The notes under the pieces were generated by a model, which had not been told where the DNA came from, searched no databases, and saw only the letters and a list, made by a program, of their open reading frames with translations. 35,228 nt of DNA from Actinomycetes bacterium (GTDB taxonomy: Bacteria; Actinomycetota; Acidimicrobiia; Acidimicrobiales; Bog-793): NCBI GenBank assembly GCA_021829645.1, contig JAKBPI010000018.1, positions 15,287 to 50,514 of the forward strand. Direction: 5' to 3'. The position numbers and the translations under genes are program-made. Numbering within the stretch: the stretch's first letter is position 1; the number at the start of each line of letters is the position of its first letter. Positions 16,078 through 23,488 of the stretch are shown one piece after another.

Positions 16078-16980
16078 TTACAGATTTCCATTCATGAGCC
16101 CCGTATAAATTTCTTCCAATGTATTTTCTTTTTTGACTAAATGCACAATAGCTATATTTTTTTCTAGTGCCAGTTCCCCTAACCACCTGGGATCATTAGT
16201 TGCAACTTTTAATAAATTACCTTCCAAAAGCACGACGCTATCATTCAAATTTTCACGATAGTAATTTTTTAGTATTTCAACAAAGGCAGAATTATCTGTC
16301 GTTGATACCTCTAAGTACGAATTCGAATACTTTCTCGCCAACTCGGTTAGTGAAGAATTGGCAATAATCACACCATTCTTGATGATCAAGGCATCATCTA
16401 TCAATACAGCCATCTCGTTCATCAAATGACTGGAAACAAAAATACACTTACCTTCGCTTGCCATATTCTTAAGAAAATTGCGAAGCCAAATAATGCCTTC
16501 CGGATCTAAACCGTTCATCGGCTCATCCAGAATCAGCACCCTGGGATCCCCCAAAAGTGCTTGAGCAATACCCAAACGCTGCTTCATACCCAAAGAGGCT
16601 TTAGCGCAACGAAGCTTTTGTTTGCCGGCTAAACCGACTAAATCCAGCAATTCGTTTACTCTTGCTTCCGGTATTTTACATTTTATTGCCGCCCCTTTTA
16701 GGTGTGAGAATATGCTCACTCCCGGGTGTAAGAATGTTGGCTCAAGCAGTGCTCCCACAACTTTAATCGGGCTTACGAGATCTCGATACCGGATTCCCTC
16801 GATAAAAGCGTTACCGGATGTCGGTTTGATAAGACCGAGAATCATTTTCATTGTGGTAGATTTGCCAGATCCGTTGGGACCTATAAAACCTGTTACACGG
16901 CCTCCTTTAAGCACAAATGAGGCATTCTCAACAGCCTTACTGTCGTCGTAATGCTTAGTAAGTGAGATGGCTTCTATCAT
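16078..16980 (-). CDS. ABC transporter ATP-binding protein
   Basis: About 300 residues from ATG 16980 (TTG 16992 gives a slightly longer frame). Walker A is G-P-N-G-S-G-K-S-T near residue 37; the signature is S-L-G-M-K-Q-R-L in place of the common L-S-G-G-Q, as in the CcmA/BcrA-like subfamily with L-S-x-G-M-K-Q-R; Walker B is V-L-I-L-D-E-P with M-N-G-L-D-P as D-loop and S-S-H-L-M-N-E as the H-loop. A C-terminal domain of about 80 residues follows, as usual for this type. It precedes the permease on the same strand. No Shine-Dalgarno sequence is visible, and the divergent fbiC gene begins 224 nt away. Confidence 0.9.
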   Translation of the reverse strand: MIEAISLTKHYDDSKAVENASFVLKGGRVTGFIGPNGSGKSTTMKMILGLIKPTSGNAFIEGIRYRDLVSPIKVVGALLEPTFLHPGVSIFSHLKGAAIKCKIPEARVNELLDLVGLAGKQKLRCAKASLGMKQRLGIAQALLGDPRVLILDEPMNGLDPEGIIWLRNFLKNMASEGKCIFVSSHLMNEMAVLIDDALIIKNGVIIANSSLTELARKYSNSYLEVSTTDNSAFVEILKNYYRENLNDSVVLLEGNLLKVATNDPRWLGELALEKNIAIVHLVKKENTLEEIYTGLMNGNL

Positions 16981-17084
16981 GTTGTTTATCAATATAATCT
17001 ATTTGTAAAACAGAAAAAGCCGATAATGCGGTGACAATACTGCTTCAAGGACACCTCTGTGATTTTGGTGACGGTAAATATTTA

Positions 17085-17099
17085 GATATTTTTAATATC
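17085..17099. promoter_or_regulatory. Short inverted repeat between ABC operon and fbiC
   Basis: GATATT (17085-17090) and AATATC (17094-17099) form a 15-bp dyad, flanked further out by GACGG (17070-17074) and CCGTC (17098-17102 region). It sits in the 224-bp divergent spacer and might be an operator or a short leader hairpin. The promoter itself cannot be picked out with confidence. Confidence 0.35.
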
Positions 17100-17204
17100 C
17101 GTCTCAGGGAAATCAGCACTTGGACTATAGGAGTTGTCTCAATTCCCGATCACGCATCCGACGTAAGCTAAGATGGAGCTTGAACGAAAGTAAGAGGTTT
17201 ACTA

Positions 17205-19532
17205 ATGGTATCACTTGCTTCTTGGACAGAAATTTCCGATGCAGACTTGCTTCACACACCACTAGACGAGTTGCTCACCGAAGCAAGTAGGATACGTGAC
17301 ACGTACTTTGGAAATCACATCACTTACTCTCCCAAAGTTTTTATACCCCTTACCAAACTCTGCAGGGACAGATGCGGCTACTGTACGTTTGCCCAGCCTT
17401 TGGCAAAATATCCAAACATCTTTATGTCGCATGAGGAAGTCCTTGCTGTTGTCAAATCCGGAGCGGCACAGGGATGTCACGAGGCTCTTATCACACTGGG
17501 TGAAAAACCGGAATTCCGTTACCCTGAAGCACGACAATGGCTGACAAATCACGGCTATGACTCGACGGTATCTTACATAGCAGATATTGCTGAACAAATT
17601 CTTGAACACTCGGAACTCCTTCCCCATATCAACGCTGGTGCCGTCTCTAAAACAGAACTGGCGCTCTTGAAAGATGTAAGCGTCTCACAAGGCATGATGC
17701 TCGAAAGTATCCGAGATGACCTGGAGTGCCACCGAGCAGCACCTGATAAGTCGCCGATCAGAAGATTGGCAACTTTAGAAGCTGCAGGCGAACTTGGAAT
17801 TCCTTTTACCACAGGCCTTTTAGTGGGTATAGGAGACAGCAGACAAGACCGCATCATGGCTCTGCAGGCTATCAATGCTATCAACAATGAGTACGGACAT
17901 ATTCAAGAAGTAATTATCCAGAATTTTGTACCCAAGCACGATATTGCCATGCATAAAGTGCAACCCTGTGATCAAGAAGAACACCTTTGGACATTGGCCG
18001 TAGCGAGAATTTTGCTTGACAAAAAAATACACCTTCAAGCTCCACCTAATTTATCAGAAGATATTTCTGCTCTCATTGCCGCCGGTATAGATGATTTCGG
18101 AGGTATCTCTCCTGTCACCATTGACCACGTCAACCCAGAAAAGCCATGGCCCCTCATCGAAGAGCTCACAAATATATGTCTAAGCGACAACAAAGTCTTG
18201 ATACCGCGTCTTGCCGTGTATAAAGAATTTATAGACAAGTACCCCCAAAGTAAAAAGATTGCCACAGTTATAAAACACACCAGTGACTCTGAAGGATTGG
18301 CCAGAGATGTTGAAACTTGGTTTTCCGGGAGTGGAGACGCCCCTCCTTTTATTCACAAAAAAGACCTGTCGTCAACCCATACACCACACAATACAAAAAT
18401 CCTTACCGAAGTAAAAAAAGTTGTGGATGAAATAGCGCAAGGTCTTTTCCCTGAAGAAAAAGAGCTCCTGACACTCTTTTCAGCAAGGGGACCAGAGGTA
18501 AGCATGGTATGTGAATTGGCTGATCACCTGAGGGAAAAAGCGGTAGGAAGCGATATCAGTTATGTATCCAACAGAAACATCAACTACACTAATATCTGTA
18601 CTTTTAAATGCAGATTTTGTGCATTTAGCAAAGGCCCTATGTCATTAAACCTGAGAGGAGACCCATACCTTCTCAGCAATGAAGAAGTCATCCATAGGTG
18701 CCGAGAAGCAATAGAAAATGGGGCTACGGAAGTATGCCTGCAGGGAGGTATCCACCCCCAATTTGATGGACATTACTATATCGATCTTATCGACAGTATT
18801 CACAATGCTTTGCCGGAACTGCATATACATGCTTTCTCCGCTCTGGAGATTTATCAAGGAGCGACAAGACTGGGGTGGGAGCTGGAAAAATATCTGACAA
18901 CGCTAAAAGAAGCGGGTCTCAAAAGCCTTCCCGGTACTGCAGCCGAAATTCTGGACGACGACATACGAAAAATAATCTGTCCTGACAAAATCAATACCGA
19001 ACAGTGGCTGGAAGTGCACAGGATAGCTCACTCCGTCGGTCTAAAGTCGAATATAACAATTATGTTTGGTTCCGTAGAAAATCCCATACATTGGGTCAGA
19101 CATATGCTTATTACAAGAAAACTCCAGATGGAGACAGGCGGGTTTAGCGAATTTGTCCCGCTTCCTTTCGTACACATGGCATCACCTATTTATCTAAACA
19201 ACAATGCAAGACGCGGCCCAACTTTTCGTGAAACGCTCCTCATGCATGCCGTAGGCAGAATTTGCTACTTTGGCGTTTTGGATAACATACAGGCTTCATG
19301 GACCAAAATAGGCACATCTGGAATTTCTCAACTTCTCCAAGCCGGCTGCAACGACTTAGGCGGTACTCTCATGGATGAAAATATCTCAAGGGCGGCAGGA
19401 GCAAGCCACGGACAGATGATGGGCAAAGAAGATTTTCTCGCCATAGCGCAAAAGCTCAACCGTCACCTTGTCAAGCGCAATACCTTTTATGACACCTTAG
19501 AGAGACACGCAACCGGTGAACAATTTTCTTAG
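17205..19532 (+). CDS. fbiC: FO synthase, CofG-CofH fusion (FbiC)
   Basis: Makes 7,8-didemethyl-8-hydroxy-5-deazariboflavin, the chromophore of coenzyme F420, from tyrosine and the ribityl-aminouracil of the riboflavin pathway. Two radical-SAM domains are fused: CofG in the first half with C53-x3-C57-x2-C60, and CofH in the second with C465-x3-C469-x2-C472. Both clusters are intact and the 775 residues are about normal for the family. Archaea and cyanobacteria usually have separate genes, so the fusion points to Actinobacteria. AGAGGT 6 nt before the ATG supports the start. Its pyrimidine substrate is formed by RibD (1861) and RibBA (3619). Confidence 0.97.
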   Translation: MVSLASWTEISDADLLHTPLDELLTEASRIRDTYFGNHITYSPKVFIPLTKLCRDRCGYCTFAQPLAKYPNIFMSHEEVLAVVKSGAAQGCHEALITLGEKPEFRYPEARQWLTNHGYDSTVSYIADIAEQILEHSELLPHINAGAVSKTELALLKDVSVSQGMMLESIRDDLECHRAAPDKSPIRRLATLEAAGELGIPFTTGLLVGIGDSRQDRIMALQAINAINNEYGHIQEVIIQNFVPKHDIAMHKVQPCDQEEHLWTLAVARILLDKKIHLQAPPNLSEDISALIAAGIDDFGGISPVTIDHVNPEKPWPLIEELTNICLSDNKVLIPRLAVYKEFIDKYPQSKKIATVIKHTSDSEGLARDVETWFSGSGDAPPFIHKKDLSSTHTPHNTKILTEVKKVVDEIAQGLFPEEKELLTLFSARGPEVSMVCELADHLREKAVGSDISYVSNRNINYTNICTFKCRFCAFSKGPMSLNLRGDPYLLSNEEVIHRCREAIENGATEVCLQGGIHPQFDGHYYIDLIDSIHNALPELHIHAFSALEIYQGATRLGWELEKYLTTLKEAGLKSLPGTAAEILDDDIRKIICPDKINTEQWLEVHRIAHSVGLKSNITIMFGSVENPIHWVRHMLITRKLQMETGGFSEFVPLPFVHMASPIYLNNNARRGPTFRETLLMHAVGRICYFGVLDNIQASWTKIGTSGISQLLQAGCNDLGGTLMDENISRAAGASHGQMMGKEDFLAIAQKLNRHLVKRNTFYDTLERHATGEQFS

Positions 19533-19626
19533 CAATAGACTGACCCGGCTGTGGTCATTTGGAATAAAAAGTTGACTTTTAATACAAAAGTTATTTTCCC
19601 CAAATACACAATTGTAAGATATCGTC

Positions 19627-19767
19627 ATGGAAACAAGAACTGACTCTCCCACGATATGGCGTTGCGGCTTCTGTGGTTCTTTAGTTCACCCGTCGGATCC
19701 GGAAAGACCTTTTGCCTGGTGTTCAAAATGCAATAGAGTAGTCGAAGCGCGCCAAGACGGTCCTTGA
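19627..19767 (+). CDS. 46-residue zinc-ribbon protein
   Basis: A small frame 94 nt after fbiC on the same strand, too short for most gene callers. It has two C-x2-C knuckles, C13-G-F-C16 and C32-S-K-C35, 15 residues apart, and Trp residues before each (W11, W31), as in a single rubredoxin-like zinc ribbon that fills the whole protein. A TTGACT element lies at 19572, but no good -10 matches it and no strong Shine-Dalgarno sequence precedes the ATG. Translation is not proven; the paired cysteine motifs are the main support. It may be an accessory or regulatory protein; no function is assigned. Confidence 0.6.
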   Translation: METRTDSPTIWRCGFCGSLVHPSDPERPFAWCSKCNRVVEARQDGP

Positions 19768-19820
19768 AGCCACCGTCACCCATCCTGACGGGCTATACCC
19801 CAATTGGACTTTTCCGATTT

Positions 19821-20429
19821 TCATGAATTTTGATCTTCTTTGGAAAACGGGCCGACAGCCGCGTTTAGCATAACCGAATTGGGGACTTTTAAGAGTATGC
19901 CCTCGCTGCGCAAGGTGACATAGGTGAGCGACATGCCTACAACATAGCCATCCAATATTCCGCCCAAAGCTCCTGACCTAATTTTGATGTGTTCACCGAC
20001 GACGAACGGCCTAGCCAGCAAAAGCACTAATCCGGCAAAGACGTTTCCTAAAGCCTGCTGTGCAGCTATGCCGACTATGACACCGGTCAGAGCGCCGCCG
20101 ACAATGAGACGTTCTACCGAAACACTCAAGACTTCGAAAACGCAAAAAAGTATTAAAACATATCCGACAGCAGACAAAATAATCTTTACGGCGCTTCCGG
20201 CGGCAGGAATTGTTCTGCGCTCCACAATTCCGCCAAAAATATGTGCAACTTTACGAACGAAAAACACTCCGAAAAAAAGAACCCCGGCTGCGGCAAGCCA
20301 CGAAATAAGTTTCGTATCCAACTTTTTGCCATGTACATTGCCAAAAACAGAGCCGGCTATTAAAAAACCAAAAACAACTAAGCCAAAAAATATGGAGAGC
20401 AGTAAATCCCGCTTAAAAGTCCTAGCCAA
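19821..20429 (-). CDS. Small MscS-family mechanosensitive channel
   Basis: 202 residues starting at a TTG with a good GAGGGA ribosome-binding site about 5 nt upstream. Three to four hydrophobic segments precede the hallmark MscS pore helix and its continuation (G-A-L-T-G-V-I-V-G-I-A-A-Q-Q-A-L-G-N-V-F-A-G), then the short beta domain with R-P-F-V-V-G-E-H-I-K-I. The large C-terminal vestibule seen in E. coli MscS is absent, since the protein stops about 15 residues after the V-P-N-S-V motif. This matches the short MscS-like proteins of actinobacteria and need not be a truncation. Role in osmotic relief is inferred from family. Confidence 0.85.
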   Translation of the reverse strand: MARTFKRDLLLSIFFGLVVFGFLIAGSVFGNVHGKKLDTKLISWLAAAGVLFFGVFFVRKVAHIFGGIVERRTIPAAGSAVKIILSAVGYVLILFCVFEVLSVSVERLIVGGALTGVIVGIAAQQALGNVFAGLVLLLARPFVVGEHIKIRSGALGGILDGYVVGMSLTYVTLRSEGILLKVPNSVMLNAAVGPFSKEDQNS

Positions 20430-20475
20430 TTGGTCCCTCGCTCACGTCACCCATACCCTGTGTCATAAAGGCTAA

Positions 20476-20481
20476 ATTATA
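20476..20481 (-). promoter_or_regulatory. Candidate -10 box of the MscS gene
   Basis: TATAAT, the exact consensus, reads leftward 47 nt upstream of the TTG start. A -35 at the expected distance is poor, so the assignment rests on the -10 alone. The rest of the 265-bp gap to the next gene (20430-20694) shows no other feature. Confidence 0.35.
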
Positions 20482-20694
20482 GTACAGACAAGACATATTA
20501 GGTGGCATGACGAGGCGTGCCCGGATGATGGCGGTTGCATTCCAAATCTTCGTAACGGAGACGGACTAAAAGTGAAGATCTTGGCTATAAAGTCTTTAAG
20601 TGGCTCCTTTTTTATCCGAGAATGATATTTCCCTACGATATCCAGCCCGCTTGACAAAACCACGGCAGAAAGCCTCTGTAAAACTCGCCCTTAT

Positions 20695-21057
20695 TTAATC
20701 TCCTCGCATAAATTCGCCGAACTCCTCATTGTCGAAAAAAATCGTTGACGAAACGAGCTTGTTATCCTGGATGCGCAAAAATTCTGCTACATCTAAACCA
20801 CCCAGGGCACCTTTTGGCGATTTCACAAAATAACGCACAATGAGAGCGGCTTTATCTCCCTCCGTCACGAGTTGGCGGATTTCACAACCAGTTGTTGAAT
20901 TAAAAAATCTGCCGGCGGCTTCCGAGTAAGCTCTTCTGCCGTAGTGAACTCTATCCAGATTGTTACTCACAAAAACCATATCCTCTGCCAAATAGGATTC
21001 CCATCCTCCGTTATGGATGGCGGCAATATAGTTTTCTGCTACTTCTTTAGTCGACAT
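20695..21057 (-). CDS. SnoaL/NTF2-like protein
   Basis: 120 residues from ATG 21057, chosen because AAGGAAG lies 5 nt upstream; the frame runs on to 21111 but that reads through the promoter. The pattern A-E-N-Y-I-A-A-I-H-N-G-G-W-E-S-Y-L-A-E-D, then R-x-x-Y-G-R-R-A-Y, the central beta strands and a closing S-S-T-I-F-F-D fits the cone-shaped SnoaL/NTF2-like fold. These small proteins act as hydrolases, isomerases or binding proteins of unknown ligand. It is divergent from the HxlR regulator, which probably controls it. Confidence 0.75.
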   Translation of the reverse strand: MSTKEVAENYIAAIHNGGWESYLAEDMVFVSNNLDRVHYGRRAYSEAAGRFFNSTTGCEIRQLVTEGDKAALIVRYFVKSPKGALGGLDVAEFLRIQDNKLVSSTIFFDNEEFGEFMRGD

Positions 21058-21082
21058 AGTCTTCCTTTCGAATAGAGATATA

Positions 21083-21127
21083 AGTCTAGCCATCTTACTT
21101 GTAAATTGCAAGTGAAATTGCTAGACT
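21083..21127. promoter_or_regulatory. 45-bp concentric dyad with mirrored divergent promoters
   Basis: Outer arms AGTCTAGC (21083-21090) and GCTAGACT (21120-21127) and inner arms ACTTG (21097-21101) and CAAGT (21109-21113) share one centre, base 21105. Rightward, TTGTAA (21099-21104), 17 bp and TAGACT (21122-21127) form a promoter ending 6 nt before the hxlR ATG, so that message would be leaderless. Leftward, TTGCAA (21111-21106), 17 bp and TAGACT (21088-21083) form the mirror promoter for the NTF2-like gene. The dyad is a plausible HxlR-type operator. Confidence 0.7.
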
Positions 21128-21133
21128 GCAGAT

Positions 21134-21595
21134 ATGCGCCAATCCAGAAGTACCAAGCGTCGTTCAGAATGCCCCATAAGTTTCGGACTGGATATTTTTG
21201 GAGACCAGTGGACACTTCTCATCCTCCGCGACATACTTTTTTATAATCGCGTAAACTTCAAAGACTTCGCACCGAGAGAACATATAGCGACAAACATCCT
21301 TAGTGAGCGACTCAAAAAACTTGAATCTATGGGCTTTATTACAAAATGCCGAAATGACAAACTGCAAAATCAATACATTTACAGCCCGACATCTAAAAGT
21401 AAAGACTTGTTGCCCGTTCTGCTTGAAATCATGCTTTGGGGATTTCAATACGATCCGGATTCTCCTGTCAGTAAAGTTTTTTTAGAACGCATGGGAAGAG
21501 AAAGGATGACTGTCCTACGTGAGATTACACAGGCCGTAGAAAGCGGCAGATTTGCCGTTTACAGACAAGAGGAAATGGGTATATCTGACCTGTAG
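21134..21595 (+). CDS. HxlR-family transcriptional regulator
   Basis: A 153-residue winged-helix protein with the family opening C-P-I-S-F-G-L-D-I-F-G-D-Q-W-T near residue 13, where the Cys is a conserved sensing-type residue in several HxlR members, then L-S-E-R-L-K-K-L-E-S-M-G-F-I as recognition helix and wing. Predicted promoter spacing implies a leaderless start at ATG 21134. HxlR proteins usually bind palindromes between themselves and a divergent target and respond to electrophiles or oxidants. The dyad at 21083-21127 fits autoregulation and control of the NTF2-like gene. The C-terminal 40 residues are charged. Confidence 0.85.
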   Translation: MRQSRSTKRRSECPISFGLDIFGDQWTLLILRDILFYNRVNFKDFAPREHIATNILSERLKKLESMGFITKCRNDKLQNQYIYSPTSKSKDLLPVLLEIMLWGFQYDPDSPVSKVFLERMGRERMTVLREITQAVESGRFAVYRQEEMGISDL

Positions 21596-21928
21596 ACGTT
21601 CCGGTTGCAGTATTTATCGCACCATCAAACGAGTTACTCGACCACAGTAACGAACGGCCACGTTAGCTAAAAAATCAGTCTGTGAGATATCGCGGTTGAG
21701 TTTCTTTGACGGCAGTAAGTGGGTTTTCACAGCCGCTAGAGAAGTTGTGCCGCAATAGCTTAATATCCTTACAGCAATTCCCCGTTTATAAACTACATAT
21801 TAGCATCACTCACTGAATCCGCTTAGCATAAGACATGGATTCAGGCTAGGCTGTTACCTGTAACCATAATATTTAAAAATAAAGTATAAACCATCACTTC
21901 AGAATCGTGGAATGACAAGAACCGAGCT
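21596..21928. other. 333-bp intergenic region before the DUF2142 operon
   Basis: No coding sequence is convincing here. It contains a hairpin CTGAATCC (21813-21820) with GGATTCAG (21837-21844) around a 16-nt loop, a GTTAC-CT-GTAAC dyad around 21853, and an AT-rich stretch (about 21868-21893) that may hold the promoter of the downstream operon. No defined promoter could be chosen. Confidence 0.5.
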
Positions 21929-23488
21929 GTGGAAGACAATAGAGCCTTAGACATAACAAAACATACACAAAGTTTTCGAAGGACTTTTACCTATGCTTTT
22001 TTACTTGTCTTCGCTTTGACTACATTATGGAGCTTGGCAACTCCGCTTTTTGGAGGCCCTGACGAACCGGTACAGGTCATTAAAGCCGTTGCGGTAACCA
22101 GAGGTGAACTTGTCGGTAAGCTTGTGGGAAATTCCCATAGCTCTTTTGGTAAAGTGTCCGTACCCGAATATTACGCCAAAACAAAAAACATCCCGACCTG
22201 CTTCCACCGCAATCCAAAGCAGCCGGCTAGCTGTGCGCCTACACCAAGTGGCTCATCCGCCCCTACCACGGCATTCACTTACGTAGACAGATATCCGCCT
22301 CTTTACTATCTTTTTGTAGGATTACCGAGTTTATTAGGGGACCACCGCCTTGAGATCTATCTCATGCGTGTCGTCAGCGCCGCTCTGTCATCACTCTTCG
22401 TTGCCGCAGCCGTGGCGGTCAGTATCTGCTACGCAAAATCACCGCTTATTTTGCTGGGTGTTGCCATTGGCTCAACACCGCTGTTGATGTTTTTGGCGGG
22501 GGTGGTAAATCCGGCGGGACTTGAAGCCGCCGCTGCCGTTGCCACATGGACTTCCGGTGTCGTTATGCTTAGGCAGTATAGAGGAAGACCTCCAAAAGAA
22601 CTGGTAACAATCTTTATACTTTCTGCGGTTATATTTGAGCTGATACGCGGACTCTCTCCATTTTGGCTGTTTTTGACCGCCGTTGTGTTGACGATATCTG
22701 TTTCCCCTACAACTCTGGCTAATCTGCTCAGATACCGCTATGCCAAGAGAGGCGCCGCCATAATTCTATTATTCGGCGGATGCGCCGTAACTTGGATATT
22801 CAGCTTTAACACACTCAATCTTTACTCCAGAACAAAAGTCTCTTATTCGATGGGTGAGATGAAAATTCTAGAAATAGCTCTGGGGCGATCGATGCAGTTT
22901 ATTCACCAAATTATAGGAGTATTTGGTTGGAACGACACCTCTTCGCCGTTCGGAAGTTACCTAATCTATATCTGCATCGTCGCCACGTTGATATTGCTTG
23001 CCTTGTTATTGGGAGAACGACATGACGTCTACGCCTTGGCATCCCTTATCGCAATGGTTATCCTCATGCCAATCCTGATTTCTTCTTCCCAAGTTCATAC
23101 GATAGGATTTAGCTGGTCAGGACGTGACAGCTTGCCAATCGCCGTCGGAATACCGATTTTATCGGCAGAAACCATCTCCAGAAATTATCAAAAGATTTTT
23201 ACTGCAAAGCAGACGGAGAAATTTGCTTTTTTTATGCTTTTTTGCGCAGCAATAGCGAGAGGGTTTTCGTATATGGAGTCTCTAAGGAGAAATGCCGTTG
23301 GCACTTTGGGGGCGGATTTTTCTTTCTTGTTTAACGCTCCGTTCAACCCAACCATAGGCAACTTTCGACTTTTTTTACTTGAAATTATTGTCCTTGTCAT
23401 CTCGGTAGCAGCTTTACGAAAAGTTATTAACCGTCCTGCATCAGAATTAGAATTGACACCACTAAACCTTTACGAAAGAAATGTATGA
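21929..23488 (+). CDS. DUF2142-type integral membrane protein
   Basis: 519 residues with about 11-12 hydrophobic segments. It shows the family's near-N-terminal G-G-P-D-E-P after the first helix and D-R-Y-P-P-L-Y-Y-L-F near residue 118, which resemble sites in GT-C-like polytopic glycosyltransferases. A Cys/Pro-rich extracytoplasmic loop (C-F-H-R-N, C-A-P-T-P) lies between. GTG at 21929 is the likely start; no strong ribosome-binding site is visible. Its stop overlaps the next start by 4 nt (ATGA), coupling it to the MurE-like gene and, in turn, the GT2 gene. DUF2142 proteins are often found in envelope glycan clusters; the reaction is unproven. Confidence 0.8.
   Translation: MEDNRALDITKHTQSFRRTFTYAFLLVFALTTLWSLATPLFGGPDEPVQVIKAVAVTRGELVGKLVGNSHSSFGKVSVPEYYAKTKNIPTCFHRNPKQPASCAPTPSGSSAPTTAFTYVDRYPPLYYLFVGLPSLLGDHRLEIYLMRVVSAALSSLFVAAAVAVSICYAKSPLILLGVAIGSTPLLMFLAGVVNPAGLEAAAAVATWTSGVVMLRQYRGRPPKELVTIFILSAVIFELIRGLSPFWLFLTAVVLTISVSPTTLANLLRYRYAKRGAAIILLFGGCAVTWIFSFNTLNLYSRTKVSYSMGEMKILEIALGRSMQFIHQIIGVFGWNDTSSPFGSYLIYICIVATLILLALLLGERHDVYALASLIAMVILMPILISSSQVHTIGFSWSGRDSLPIAVGIPILSAETISRNYQKIFTAKQTEKFAFFMLFCAAIARGFSYMESLRRNAVGTLGADFSFLFNAPFNPTIGNFRLFLLEIIVLVISVAALRKVINRPASELELTPLNLYERNV

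Noticed and set aside
20472-20663. 63-residue leftward frame between MscS and NTF2-like genes
   Set aside because: No ribosome-binding site, no recognisable pattern, and it covers the likely MscS promoter.
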